Positions 39,343 to 48,339 of a DNA stretch of 64,000 bases are shown here, one piece after another. The stretch spans positions 1,488,001 through 1,552,000 of the forward strand of contig NZ_CP014304.1 in NCBI RefSeq assembly GCF_001562275.1, written 5' to 3'. Positions within the stretch are counted from its first letter, which is position 1; each line of letters opens with the position of its first letter. The position numbers were made by a program, and so were the translations under genes. The stretch is from Hymenobacter sp. PAMC 26628 (lineage in GTDB: Bacteria; Bacteroidota; Bacteroidia; Cytophagales; Hymenobacteraceae). Below the pieces are notes generated by a model. The model made no database searches. It saw only the letters and a list, made by a program, of their open reading frames with translations, and had not been told where the DNA came from.

Positions 39343-40083
39343 ATGTCTACCGTTCTCAAGTGCATTGCCGTCGACGACGAGCCGCTGGCCCTGGGCCTGG
39401 TCTGCTCATTCATTGAAAAAACCCCTTTTCTGGAGCTGGTGGGGCGCTACGACAACGGCGTAGAAGCCCTGAAAGGCCTGCACGCGCTGCCCCCGGGCGG
39501 CGTTGACGTCGCGTTTCTCGACATTCAAATGCAGGAGCTCAACGGCCTGGAGCTGGCCCGCGTGCTGGCCCAGTCCGGGGGCCCCCGGGTGGTGTTCACC
39601 ACTGCCTTCAGCCAGTACGCCGTGGAAGGCTACCGCGTCGACGCCCTCGATTACCTGGTGAAGCCCTTCAACTACGAGGAGTTTTTGCGCGCCGCCACCA
39701 AGGCCCGTGCCTACGCCGAGCGCGACCAGGCCGCGGCCGCCCCCGCCGCTGCGCCGCCCGAGGAAGACAGCATTTTCCTGAAGGTGGAGTACCAGCTCGT
39801 GCGGGTGCTGCTGGCCGACATCTTGTACGTAGAGGGGCTGAAGGACTACGTGAAAGTGCACCTCAAAAGCTCGCCCCGGGCCCTGCTTTCGCTGATGAGC
39901 CTGCGGGCCATGGAGGAGAAACTGCCCGCCCGGCGCTTCCTGCGCATTCACCGCTCGTTCATCGTGGCGCTCGACAAAATCGAAGCCGTGCGCCGCCTCA
40001 CCGTGCAAATTGGCGACGCCACGCTGCCCGTGGGCGACCAGTACAAGGAGGCGTTTGGGCAGTTCCTGAGCCGCTGGACCTGA
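39343..40083 (+). CDS. LytTR-family response regulator
   Basis: 246 residues: a receiver domain with acidic pair D11/D12 and phospho-acceptor D60 in VAFLDIQM, then a Pro/Ala linker (about 127-140) and a LytTR DNA-binding domain (ILYVEGLKDYVKVHL, RFLRIHRSFIVAL). It works with the LytS-type kinase 308 bp upstream. LytTR regulators often control envelope and secondary-product genes, which fits the adjacent NRPS, but the targets are inferred from position only. Confidence 0.92.
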   Translation: MSTVLKCIAVDDEPLALGLVCSFIEKTPFLELVGRYDNGVEALKGLHALPPGGVDVAFLDIQMQELNGLELARVLAQSGGPRVVFTTAFSQYAVEGYRVDALDYLVKPFNYEEFLRAATKARAYAERDQAAAAPAAAPPEEDSIFLKVEYQLVRVLLADILYVEGLKDYVKVHLKSSPRALLSLMSLRAMEEKLPARRFLRIHRSFIVALDKIEAVRRLTVQIGDATLPVGDQYKEAFGQFLSRWT

Positions 40084-40231
40084 GGCCATTTGGGGCCTCC
40101 CGGCGATGGAACTGCCAAGTTGGTCTAGGAAGCTCCACTGCCGGCCGAAGCCCGGCGGCGGCCGGGGCCCCGGGCGGCACCTTTGCGCCGCGGGCCGGCA
40201 CTGGGGCCGCCCGCTTGCTTCGCTGTTGGCC

Positions 40232-40681
40232 ATGACCCCCCGCACTGCCCCCGCTACCGCCGCCTTGCCGCTGGAAACCGATTTCCTGCGCCTCGCCTAC
40301 CGCCCCGACGTGCACCAGCTGGTGGCGCGTTGGCGCCAGCAGGGCCCGGTAGCCGAGCTGCGGCGCGGCTACCGGGCCCTGCTGGCCGCCGCCGAAGCAG
40401 CGGCCTGCCCCTACTGGGTGGTGGACGTGCGCAGCCGCGACGCCCTCGACGCGGCCGCCACGCGCTGGCTCACCGATACGTTCTTGCCACTGCTGCCCGC
40501 GCGCCTGGCCAGCCCCGTGTACCTGGCCTACCTGGTATCGCCGCGGCACCTGGCCGTACTCGGGGCCGCGGCAGCGACGGCCGGGGCCGAGGCCCGGGTG
40601 GCCTTCTTTGCCGAAGAAGGGCCCCTGAACCAGTGGCTGGTGCAGCGGCAAAGCGGGGCTGCCCGGGGCACTAAATCGTAG
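40232..40681 (+). CDS. Hypothetical protein
   Basis: 149 residues starting MTPRTAPATAALPLETDFL, rich in Ala and Leu, with no signal or membrane helix. The pattern (PYWVVDVRSRDALDAAATRWLTDTF) hints at an alpha/beta fold such as a STAS-like domain, but no catalytic motif is visible. The upstream frame opening was rejected because it lies in low-complexity sequence. Function unknown. Confidence 0.62.
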   Translation: MTPRTAPATAALPLETDFLRLAYRPDVHQLVARWRQQGPVAELRRGYRALLAAAEAAACPYWVVDVRSRDALDAAATRWLTDTFLPLLPARLASPVYLAYLVSPRHLAVLGAAAATAGAEARVAFFAEEGPLNQWLVQRQSGAARGTKS

Positions 40682-40765
40682 CCCGTTGCCGTTGGTGGGG
40701 CCACCCCAAGCCCCGAAAGCTCAAAAGTAGTTGAGCAGGCAAGCAACCATCAGATAGGTTTCAGG

Positions 40766-40773
40766 TATCTTTG
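40766..40773 (+). promoter_or_regulatory. Candidate -7 element for the kelch lipoprotein gene
   Basis: TATCTTTG matches TAnnTTTG and lies 42 bp before the ATG at 40815. No good -33 box is visible. Confidence 0.4.
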
Positions 40774-40814
40774 CGGCATACGACATCCATTTTGCTTACT
40801 CCATTTTTCTTTTC

Positions 40815-41849
40815 ATGAAGAATTTTTTTCCAGTCGTTTTGCTTGCGCTGGCGACTCTAAGTCTCGGTTCCTGCAAAAAAAGTGATTCCACTACCACCGC
40901 TACCGGTGTTTGGACCCGCAGCGCGTATTTCGGCGGCTTGAAGCGCAGCGGTGCTGTGAGCTTCACAATCGGCAGCACGGCCTACGCTGGCCTGGGCATG
41001 AACGGTAATGACTCACTCGGTGCTTTCAAAGACTTTTACGCTTACACTGCCTCTTCCAACAGCTGGACCCAAGTAGCCCGTTTCCCGGGCAAAGGCCGCT
41101 ACCTGGCCGTGGCGTTCTCCGACGCCAATTTCGGCTACGTGGGCACCGGCTACGACGGCCTGAACTACCTGAGCGACTTCTGGAAGTACGACCCAACCAA
41201 GAATACTTGGACCCAGATTGCTTCGTTCCCATCGGCCCGCTACGGCGCCGTGGCGTTCACCGTTAAAAACGTGGGCTACGTGGGCACCGGCAACACCGGC
41301 AACACCCAGAACGACTTCTACCAGTACAACGCCACCGCCAACACTTGGTCGGCCATCAATGGCTTCCCCGGGGCCAAGCGCCAGGGCGCTTCGGCTTTCA
41401 CGGTCAACGACAAAGGCTACGTAATGCTGGGCACGGACAACGCCGCTTACCCCACCGATGTGTACTCCTACGACCCCGGCACGAGTACTTGGACGGCTCG
41501 CCGCCAGCTCATGGTACACTCGGCCACCTCAGCTGATGCCTTGGACTACGATTACAGCCTCCTGCCCCGCGCCAACGCCGTCAGCTTCGCGGTGGGCTCG
41601 ATGGGCTACATTGCCACGGGCACTAAGGGCACGGTGCAAGGAGACTGCTGGGCCTACAACCCGGCTGACGATACCTGGACGCTGAAAACGGCCTTCAACG
41701 CCACCACCACCGGCGGCGGCGGCGGCGTCGGCCGCTCCAACGGCATTGGGTTTGCCATTGGCACCACGGGCTACGTGGGCTTGGGCGTAACGGGCACCAC
41801 GCGCCTCGACGATCTGTACCAGTTCGCACCGGATGCAGTTCCTCAATAA
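40815..41849 (+). CDS. Kelch-repeat lipoprotein
   Basis: 344 residues with a lipoprotein signal (LATLSLGSCKKS, Cys near 20) and five to six kelch repeats that would build a beta-propeller. Each repeat shows a GYVGTG-type turn and a YDP..NTW segment (FWKYDPTKNTWTQIASFP, FYQYNATANTWSAI, VYSYDPGTSTWTARR). The protein is probably surface exposed. The last 17 bp overlap the next gene, so the two are co-transcribed and perhaps translationally coupled. Confidence 0.88.
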   Translation: MKNFFPVVLLALATLSLGSCKKSDSTTTATGVWTRSAYFGGLKRSGAVSFTIGSTAYAGLGMNGNDSLGAFKDFYAYTASSNSWTQVARFPGKGRYLAVAFSDANFGYVGTGYDGLNYLSDFWKYDPTKNTWTQIASFPSARYGAVAFTVKNVGYVGTGNTGNTQNDFYQYNATANTWSAINGFPGAKRQGASAFTVNDKGYVMLGTDNAAYPTDVYSYDPGTSTWTARRQLMVHSATSADALDYDYSLLPRANAVSFAVGSMGYIATGTKGTVQGDCWAYNPADDTWTLKTAFNATTTGGGGGVGRSNGIGFAIGTTGYVGLGVTGTTRLDDLYQFAPDAVPQ

Positions 41850-43185
41850 AGCACGCCGTTTGACGAGCCGGCCCCGCACCGGGGCCGGCTTGCTGGCCCT
41901 GCTGTTGGCAATCGTGTTGCTGGCGGGCTGCAAAAAGGGCGACGGCATCAACGATTCGCTGCCCGCGCCCGCGGCGGTGAACCGAGTGGCCTTCTACACC
42001 GATACCGTGACGGTGCGCACCAGCACGGTGCTCATCGACTCCATTATTTCGTCGAACAACTCCGGGTTGGCCGTGGGGCGCTACGTCGACCCACTGTTTG
42101 GCACCGTGACGGGCCGGGGCTACGTAAGCTTCACGCTCGATGCACCGCTGGTGGTTGACCAAACCCAGGTGTACGACTCGCTAGCGCTGGAAATTAAGTC
42201 GGATAACTACCGCTATGGCGACAGTACGGGTGTGCAACGGGTGGAAGTACACCAGCTTCCCAACGCGCTGCGCACCGACGGCAAGTTCTACTACACGAAA
42301 GACGACGTGCCCTACGGCGCGACCGTGCTCGGCCAGCGCCAGTTCCGACCGGGCAACAAAGCTAAGTCGCTACACATCCGCCTAAGCAATGTGCTGGGCC
42401 AGGCACTCTGGAACGCCGGCCAAACCAACCAGCTTACCTCCCAAGACCAATTGGGGCGCTACCTGAACGGGCTGGCTCTGACACCCGGGGCTAACGACAA
42501 CGGGGCCATCCTGCGCTTCGGGGCGGCCGCAGTGTTGCGCCTGTACCACCACGCCACCAACGACCCGGCCACGGTGCTCACCTACACCTTCACGGGCGGA
42601 GGCAGCGCCACGCCGCACTTCTACCACCTGGAAACTAACCGGGCGGGTACCGCGCTGGCGGGCCTCACCGCGTTCCGCCAGGCGCTCAGCAGCACCGCTA
42701 CGGGCAACCGCAGCTTTGTACAAGGCACGCTGGGCGTTTACACCAAGTTGGAGTTTCCCTACCTGCGGTCGCTAAATCAGTTCGGCAACAGCTTGGTGCT
42801 GAACTCGGCTACGTTGCAGCTGGCGGTGCCCGGTGCCGCGCAGGACAGCACCGCGGGGCGCCTGCCCACTCTGGGTACGGCGCTGACCAACAGTTCCAAC
42901 CAGCTCCGGGCTCCGTACGCTAGCAACCCCACCAACGCTATGAGCCCCAATGCGGTCCGGGCCACGGTGATTACTTCGCCTCAGAGCGGCTTACCGCAGG
43001 TTACGTATGCCATTAACCTGTTCAGTTACATCCAGGCTGTGCTGGCTGGCACTATTGATAATAATGGCTTGCTACTGAGCCCGGATGTGCAATTGCTTGT
43101 TTTTAAAGGTGGTGCGTTGGGTAACCAGGCTAATACCGCTGCGCCGCTCCAAGTTAAGATCTACTACACTCGCATCGTACAATAG
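41833..43185 (+). CDS. DUF4270 family lipoprotein
   Basis: 450 residues with a basic start, then LLALLLAIVLLAGCKKG (lipobox Cys near 33) and a DUF4270-like beta-rich body: YTDTVTVRTSTVLIDS, LAVGRYVDPLFGTVTGRGYV, then paired propeller/sandwich strands. DUF4270 proteins are outer-membrane lipoproteins of Bacteroidota with unknown role. It begins inside the 3' end of the kelch gene in another frame and is followed by a strong terminator, giving a tight two-gene operon. Confidence 0.88.
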   Translation: MQFLNKARRLTSRPRTGAGLLALLLAIVLLAGCKKGDGINDSLPAPAAVNRVAFYTDTVTVRTSTVLIDSIISSNNSGLAVGRYVDPLFGTVTGRGYVSFTLDAPLVVDQTQVYDSLALEIKSDNYRYGDSTGVQRVEVHQLPNALRTDGKFYYTKDDVPYGATVLGQRQFRPGNKAKSLHIRLSNVLGQALWNAGQTNQLTSQDQLGRYLNGLALTPGANDNGAILRFGAAAVLRLYHHATNDPATVLTYTFTGGGSATPHFYHLETNRAGTALAGLTAFRQALSSTATGNRSFVQGTLGVYTKLEFPYLRSLNQFGNSLVLNSATLQLAVPGAAQDSTAGRLPTLGTALTNSSNQLRAPYASNPTNAMSPNAVRATVITSPQSGLPQVTYAINLFSYIQAVLAGTIDNNGLLLSPDVQLLVFKGGALGNQANTAAPLQVKIYYTRIVQ

Positions 43186-43203
43186 CCCGTTTGTGGGACC
43201 CCC

Positions 43204-43248
43204 AAAAAGCCGCCGGTTCGCAGCAGTTGCTGCGGGCCGGCGGCTTTT
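43204..43248 (+). terminator. Terminator after DUF4270 gene
   Basis: AAAAAGCCGCCGG pairs with CCGGCGGCTTTT around a nested CGCAGCA/TGCTGCG stem. It works in both directions and also serves the convergent kinase gene. Confidence 0.88.
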
Positions 43249-43311
43249 GCATTGCTGGGGTTGGCAGCATGGCCCCTGCTGATGGTAAGAGTTGCCAATG
43301 AAAAGCCCCGT

Positions 43312-44775
43312 TCAGCCCGCCACGGGCAGCGTGAACAGGAAGCAGCTGCCGGCCGGCGGCTGGCTTTCGACCCACAGCTGCCCGCCCTGCGCGGCAATGA
43401 ACTCGCGCGAGATGCTCAGGCCCAGGCCCGAGCTACCGGGGCTGGGGCCCTGGCCTGGGGCCCCCGGCACGCCCGCAAACCGCTGGAAGATGCGCTTGTG
43501 GTGCTCGCGGGCAATGCCGGGGCCCTGGTCGCGCACGCTCAGCTGCACCATCTCGCCCCACGGCACGGCCTGGATAACGAGCGGGGCCCCCGCGGGCGAG
43601 TAGCGGATGGCGTTGGCCAGCAGGTTGATGAGCACCCAACTGGTTTTCTCCACGTCGCCGTGCACCGCGGGCAAGTCGGGGGGCAGGCGCAGCTCTAGTT
43701 GCAACTGCTTGTCTTCCAGCTGGGGGCGCACGATGCCCGTGGCGTAGGCCACCACGTCGGCCAGGGCCAGGGCCCGCACGTTGAGCTGGATGCCGGCCCC
43801 GGCGTCGAGCCGCGACACGTCGATGAGCTGGCCGACCATGCCCAACAGGCGTTGCGTCTCGTCGCGGATGCCGGCCGCAATGCGCTGGCGCTCCTCCGGG
43901 TCGGTGCGCTCGTCCTGCAAGAGGAACAGGCTGAGGTTGATGCTGGCCAGCGGCGTTTTCAGCTCGTGCGAAATAGTAGCCAGGAAGTTGGATTTCAGTT
44001 GGTCGAGCTTTTTGAAATCGGACACGTTGCGCAGGCACAGCACGTGGCCGGCCGGCGTGGGCGGGCCGCCGTCGGCTCCTGGGGCCTCGATGTGGCCGAT
44101 GGTGAGGCGGTAGTGCGGCTCGGGCGTTTTGTGCGGAATGGTGAACACGGGGCCCTGCACCACGGCGTCGGAGGGGTGGGGCACGGCCACGGCGGCCAGC
44201 AGGTCGGCCAGCAGCGAGTTGGTACGGGCCACCTCGGCGGCGGGGCGGCCGAGCAGGGTGGCGGCGGTTTCGCCCAGCAGGTTGCAGGCCGCCGGGTTGG
44301 CTAGCACCAGGTCGCCGTGCTGGTCGAGCAGCAACAGGCCCTCGTCGAGACTCATCACGAGGCTGTCCATGCGGTTGCGCTGCACCAGCAGCTCGGCCAG
44401 CGTGATGCGGCGCTCGTCCTGGGCCTGGCCCAGCACCAGGTTCACGGCCGCCGCCACGTTGCCGATTTCGTCGTTTTTGCGCACCGCCACCCGGGTGGCG
44501 GGCCCGGGGCCCGCCACTTGCTCCATGTCGGCGCGCAGGCGGTGCAGGGGCCCCACCACGGCCCGCGGCAGGCGCACCAACAGCAGCACGCCCAGCACCG
44601 TGCCCGCCATCACGAAGGCCGTCACCGCGCGCCGCGCCGCGTCGAAATCGGCCTGCTCGATGCCCCGGGCCCCTTTTTCCAGAAAGGCGATGGTGGCTAG
44701 CGCGTAGCCGCCCAGGCCCAGCAGCAGCAGCAGCAGCAACCCCACACCAAGGCGGATTTTGAGTTTCAGGGTCAT
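43312..44775 (-). CDS. Sensor histidine kinase (HAMP-PAS-HisKA-HATPase)
   Basis: 487 residues with two membrane helices (7-30 and 52-70) around a very short loop. A HAMP-like region (70-120) is followed by a PAS domain (about 130-255), HisKA with H270 in ATISHELKTPLASI, and a HATPase domain ending GSSGLGLSISREFIAAQGG. The short periplasmic loop suggests it senses a cytoplasmic or membrane signal. It lies 144 bp after the NtrC-type regulator on the same strand and is its likely partner. A family B hairpin lies between them. Confidence 0.9.
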   Translation of the reverse strand: MTLKLKIRLGVGLLLLLLLGLGGYALATIAFLEKGARGIEQADFDAARRAVTAFVMAGTVLGVLLLVRLPRAVVGPLHRLRADMEQVAGPGPATRVAVRKNDEIGNVAAAVNLVLGQAQDERRITLAELLVQRNRMDSLVMSLDEGLLLLDQHGDLVLANPAACNLLGETAATLLGRPAAEVARTNSLLADLLAAVAVPHPSDAVVQGPVFTIPHKTPEPHYRLTIGHIEAPGADGGPPTPAGHVLCLRNVSDFKKLDQLKSNFLATISHELKTPLASINLSLFLLQDERTDPEERQRIAAGIRDETQRLLGMVGQLIDVSRLDAGAGIQLNVRALALADVVAYATGIVRPQLEDKQLQLELRLPPDLPAVHGDVEKTSWVLINLLANAIRYSPAGAPLVIQAVPWGEMVQLSVRDQGPGIAREHHKRIFQRFAGVPGAPGQGPSPGSSGLGLSISREFIAAQGGQLWVESQPPAGSCFLFTLPVAG

Positions 44776-44809
44776 TTGGGGAAAGCAAACGTTGCGGTTT
44801 AAGTCGAGC

Positions 44810-44924
44810 AGTAGCGCGCTGTAGCGCGGACTTTGTAGTCCGCCACTTTGAACGGTGGCTGAACGATTGTCGACAGGACGAAGCGAGGCCGCGGACTACA
44901 AAGTCCGCGCTACAGCGCGCTACT
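44810..44924. repeat. Dispersed hairpin repeat, family B copy
   Basis: AGTAGCGCGCTGTAGCGCGG begins one arm and its exact complement ends the other. Each arm also holds GGACTTTGTAGTCC, itself palindromic. The right tip covers the stop codon of the NtrC-type gene. Confidence 0.88.
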
Positions 44925-46272
44925 GGTCCAGGCCGTACTCCTGCAATTTGCGGTAGAGCGTCGTCAAGCCGATGCCCAGGCGCTTGGCCACATCGGGCTT
45001 GTCGCCGGCGCGCTCGCGCATGAGGCGGCTGATGTGCTGGGCTTCAAGGGCGCGCAGGCTGTCGCCGCCGGCCGGTGGGGCCCCAGCGCGGGCGTGGAAC
45101 TCGTCGGGCAAATAATCGGCGGCTAAGAGCTGGCCCGCGGGGGCCAGGATGGCGGCGCGCTCCAACACGTTCTTCAGCTCGCGCACGTTGCCGGGCCAGG
45201 CGTAGGCTTGCAGCAGGCGCAGCGCGTCGGGCTCGAAGCCGGGCAGGCGCTTGGCGAGGCGGGCAGCGAAGTGCTGCAAAAAGTAGGCGGCCAGCAGCGG
45301 CACATCGGCCGTGCGGGCGCTGAGCGGCGGCACCGCGATGGTGAACACCGAGAGCCGGTAGTACAAGTCGAGCCGGAAATTACCTTCGGCCGCTTCCTGC
45401 TTAAGGTTGCGGTTGGTGGCCGCCACTAGGCGCACGTTCACCTGGGTGGGCTTGGTGTCGCCGAGCTTGGTGAACTGTTGCAATTCCAACACCCGCAGGA
45501 ATTTGGCCTGCACGTTCAGCTCCAGCTCGCCAATCTCGTCCAGGAACAACGTGCCGCCGTTGGCTTCTTCCAGCAGCCCTTTTTTGTCGCCCAGGGCCCC
45601 CGTGAAGGCGCCTCTCTTGTAGCCAAACAGCTCCGACTCCAGCAAATCGCGCGGGAAGGCGCTGCAATTGACGGCCACGAACGCCTTCTGGCGGCGCCCA
45701 CTGGCCTCGTGCAGCGCCTGGGCAAACAGTTCCTTGCCCGCGCCGGTGGGGCCCTCCAGCAGCACGGTGCTGTCGGTGGGCGCCACCTGGCGGGCCAGGT
45801 CCTGGGCGCGGCGCAGGGCGGGCGAGGTGCCAATCATGGCATCAAAATCGGCGCGCTGGGCCACGCGGCGCTCCAGGGCGGCCAGGCGCTGGCGCAGGCG
45901 GGCCTTGTCGGCGGCGCGCTCCACCACCACCACCAGCTGCTGCTCAAAATCGCCCTTCGTAAGGTAGTCGAACGCGCCCTGCTTCATGGCCCGCACGCCG
46001 TCGGCAATGGTGCCGAAAGCGGTGAGCAGCACCACTTCGGCGTCGGGCGCAGCGGCCCGGAAGCGGGGCAGCAGGTCCACGCCGTGGGCGTCGGGCAGCT
46101 TCACATCGGAGAGGATGACGAGCACCTCGGCGGTATGGTCGCGCAGCAGCTCGAAGCCGCGGGCCGCGTCGGGGGCCTGGAGCACGGCGTAGCCTTCCAG
46201 CTCCAGCACCCGCGCCAGCAGCTGCCGCAAGCGGGCTTCGTCGTCGATAATCAGCAGGGTACCGGTGGGCAT
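44920..46272 (-). CDS. NtrC-family sigma-54 response regulator
   Basis: 450 residues (459 from an upstream ATG at 46299). The receiver domain has phospho-acceptor D56 in ILSDVKLPD. The AAA+ sigma-54 domain has Walker A GPTGAGKE, the RpoN-contacting GAFTGA loop and a Walker B GGTLFLDEIGEL. A C-terminal Fis-type helix-turn-helix follows (DVAKRLGIGLTTLYRKL). It should switch on RpoN promoters after phosphorylation by the kinase encoded just downstream. Its target genes are not identifiable; no clear -24/-12 site was found nearby. Confidence 0.93.
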   Translation of the reverse strand: MPTGTLLIIDDEARLRQLLARVLELEGYAVLQAPDAARGFELLRDHTAEVLVILSDVKLPDAHGVDLLPRFRAAAPDAEVVLLTAFGTIADGVRAMKQGAFDYLTKGDFEQQLVVVVERAADKARLRQRLAALERRVAQRADFDAMIGTSPALRRAQDLARQVAPTDSTVLLEGPTGAGKELFAQALHEASGRRQKAFVAVNCSAFPRDLLESELFGYKRGAFTGALGDKKGLLEEANGGTLFLDEIGELELNVQAKFLRVLELQQFTKLGDTKPTQVNVRLVAATNRNLKQEAAEGNFRLDLYYRLSVFTIAVPPLSARTADVPLLAAYFLQHFAARLAKRLPGFEPDALRLLQAYAWPGNVRELKNVLERAAILAPAGQLLAADYLPDEFHARAGAPPAGGDSLRALEAQHISRLMRERAGDKPDVAKRLGIGLTTLYRKLQEYGLDQ

Positions 46273-46491
46273 GGGTGGGGCAGTTTGGGGCGAGTGCAAA
46301 GAAAGCCAGACTTTGGCCCGCTGGGGACTGGGCCGCGCTTCGGCGTACTTTGTGTTAGTGGGCCAACGGTTGGCTAAGGATCAAGCTTAAGATTTGCTTA
46401 AAAGCTCCGCGGGCCACGGGCTTTGGGCACCGCGGCGGGTCGGGTCCGCGTTCTTAGTGGGCTGTTCGTACTTCCTTATTGTTAATCAGTC

Positions 46492-46953
46492 ATGCGCTTT
46501 TTCCATCTCTTCATGGCCAGTGCGCTGCTGATGGCCGCTGGGGCCCGTGCCCAAACGCCGCCCGTCACCGCCTGGAACACCGACCTCACCGCCGCCCTGG
46601 CGCAAGCCAAGGCCAGCCAGCGGCCGGTGCTGGCTGTGTTCTCGGGTTCCGACTGGTGCAAGCCGTGTATCATGCTCAAGCAGGAGGTATTCGACCAGCC
46701 CGAATTCGCGCAGTACGCCCAGGATAAATTCGTGTTGGCCCGCTTCGACTTCCCGCGCAACCGCAAAAACCAGCTGCCGCCCGCCCAAACCAAGCTAAGC
46801 GAGCAAGCCGCCGCCCAGCTTAATAAGGAAGGCACGTTTCCGCTGGTAGTGCTGCTCTCGCCCGAGGGCAAGGTGCTGGCCAAGAGCGGGTACCGCCCCG
46901 GCGGTCCGGCGGCCTACGATGCTTACCTGGCACAGCTACTAACCCCCCGCTAG
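46492..46953 (+). CDS. Secreted thioredoxin-like protein
   Basis: 153 residues with a signal peptide (MRFFHLFMASALLMAAGARA) and a thioredoxin_7-type domain. The redox pair C56-C59 lies in SGSDWCKPCIML, a WCxPC-like site, and a cis-Pro region is at GTFPLVVLL. It should reduce or isomerise disulfides outside the cytoplasm. It starts a tight cluster: the ApbE gene begins 5 bp after its stop, then DUF4266 and DUF3570, all on the same strand. Confidence 0.9.
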   Translation: MRFFHLFMASALLMAAGARAQTPPVTAWNTDLTAALAQAKASQRPVLAVFSGSDWCKPCIMLKQEVFDQPEFAQYAQDKFVLARFDFPRNRKNQLPPAQTKLSEQAAAQLNKEGTFPLVVLLSPEGKVLAKSGYRPGGPAAYDAYLAQLLTPR

Positions 46954-46958
46954 GCCCC

Positions 46959-48041
46959 ATGGGCACCTTCTTGGTTCGGCGCCCGGTGTGGTGGGTAGCG
47001 CTGGTGGCGCTGGCCCGGGGCCCCTTGGCTTTGCCGGCGGCCCGGGCCCAGGGGGCCCCCACCGTGGCGGCCGCCCGCGCGCCGCGCGCCTACACCCGCA
47101 GCGCCCACCTGATGGGCTCGCACTTCACCTTCACGGCCGTGTCGGCCGACGACTCGCTGGCCTGGCGGGCCCTGCGCGCCGGCCTGCGCGAAACCCAGCG
47201 CATCGACCGCCTGTGTTCGTACTGGGACTCGGCCTCGCAGGTGGTGAAAATCAACCGCCTGGCCGGCATCCGGCCGGTGGTGGTGGACCAGGAGGTGTAC
47301 GACCTCATTGCGCGCACGCTGAAGATTTCGGCGCTCAGCGGCGGGGCGTTCGATGTCACGTTTGCCAGCGGCGACAAGATTTATCAATTTGACAGGCAGG
47401 AACACGCCCGCCTGCCCGACTCGGCCGCGGTGCGCCGCTCGGTGGCGCGCGTGGGCTGGCAAAAGGTGCAGCTGGATCCGGCTACGCACGCCGTTTTTCT
47501 GCCTGATAAGGGAATGCGGATCAACCTGGCCGGCATCCTGCAAGGCTACGGCGTGCGCCGGGCTTCGGAGACCATGAAGCGGATGGGCATCGCCGGGGGC
47601 CTCATCAACGGCTCGGGCGACGTGTACTGCTGGGGCCGGCAGGCCGACGGCGCGGGCTGGCGCATCGCCATCGGCGACCCGGCCAAGCCCCGTAGCGTCT
47701 CGTCGTGGCTGACGGTGCGCGACCTGGCCGTGGTGACGGCGGGCAACTACGAGCAGTACTTCACGGTGGGCGGCACGTACTACGGCCACATCATCAACCC
47801 CCACACGGGCTACCCGGCCACGGGGCTGCGCTCGGTCACCATCGTCTGCCCCGACGTGGAGCTGGCCGACGCCCTCGACGACGCCGTGTTCGTGCTGGGG
47901 CCCCGGGCGGGCCTGGCCTTGATCAACCGCCTCAAGGGCGTGGACGCCACGGTGATTACCGACGACGGCCAGACGCTGGTGTCGCGCGGGATGCAGCTTA
48001 ATTCCTACCACAGCGCGGCCCCCGCCCCCGCCAAGCCCTAG
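46959..48041 (+). CDS. apbE: FAD:protein FMN transferase
   Basis: 360 residues. ApbE moves FMN from FAD onto a Thr or Ser of periplasmic proteins. An N-terminal export region (WVALVALARGPLALPAARA) is followed by the ApbE core: RSAHLMGSHFTFTAV, LSGGAFDVTF, NLAGILQGYGV, GLINGSGDVYCWG, HIINPHTGYPATGL and the ALDDAVFVLG metal region. The flavinylated target is unknown; no obvious Dxx[ST]gA[ST] acceptor was seen in the two genes downstream. It is coupled to the thioredoxin gene by a 5-bp gap. Confidence 0.93.
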   Translation: MGTFLVRRPVWWVALVALARGPLALPAARAQGAPTVAAARAPRAYTRSAHLMGSHFTFTAVSADDSLAWRALRAGLRETQRIDRLCSYWDSASQVVKINRLAGIRPVVVDQEVYDLIARTLKISALSGGAFDVTFASGDKIYQFDRQEHARLPDSAAVRRSVARVGWQKVQLDPATHAVFLPDKGMRINLAGILQGYGVRRASETMKRMGIAGGLINGSGDVYCWGRQADGAGWRIAIGDPAKPRSVSSWLTVRDLAVVTAGNYEQYFTVGGTYYGHIINPHTGYPATGLRSVTIVCPDVELADALDDAVFVLGPRAGLALINRLKGVDATVITDDGQTLVSRGMQLNSYHSAAPAPAKP

Positions 48042-48061
48042 CGCCAAAAGCTCTTTTTGCC

Positions 48062-48298
48062 ATGACAAAATACCCTGTTTATCTGCGCATTGCCGCCCTG
48101 GGCCTGCTGCTGGCCGGCGCCGGGGCCCTGCCCGCCTGCGTGTCGGTAGCCGCCTACCAAAAAGCCTACCTCAACGACGAGGACATGAAGCTCGCCACCA
48201 AGAAAGTTGAGACCTCGGAGGTCAACTTCGAGAGCTACCGCGAGGGGGCCGGCGGGGCCAACGGCGGCAAGGTAGGCGGCGGCTGCGGCTGCAATTAG
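48062..48298 (+). CDS. DUF4266 lipoprotein
   Basis: 78 residues: a lipoprotein signal (GLLLAGAGALPACVS, Cys near 28), then YQKAYLNDEDMKL, ESYREGAGGANGGKVGG and a GGGCGCN tail. This is the DUF4266 pattern, and the clustered Gly/Cys tail could bind a metal or be modified. It starts 20 bp after apbE and is followed by its usual partner, DUF3570. Confidence 0.88.
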   Translation: MTKYPVYLRIAALGLLLAGAGALPACVSVAAYQKAYLNDEDMKLATKKVETSEVNFESYREGAGGANGGKVGGGCGCN

Positions 48299-48339
48299 GG
48301 CCCCGGCGGCATTTTCTGTATTTGATTAACTGATTAACT

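Noticed and set aside
46300..46491. Sigma-54 promoter for the thioredoxin-ApbE cluster beside the NtrC-type regulator
   Set aside because: The best GG...GC pair near 46371 has 11 bases between the two dinucleotides instead of 10, and lacks the TGGCAC/TTGC context.
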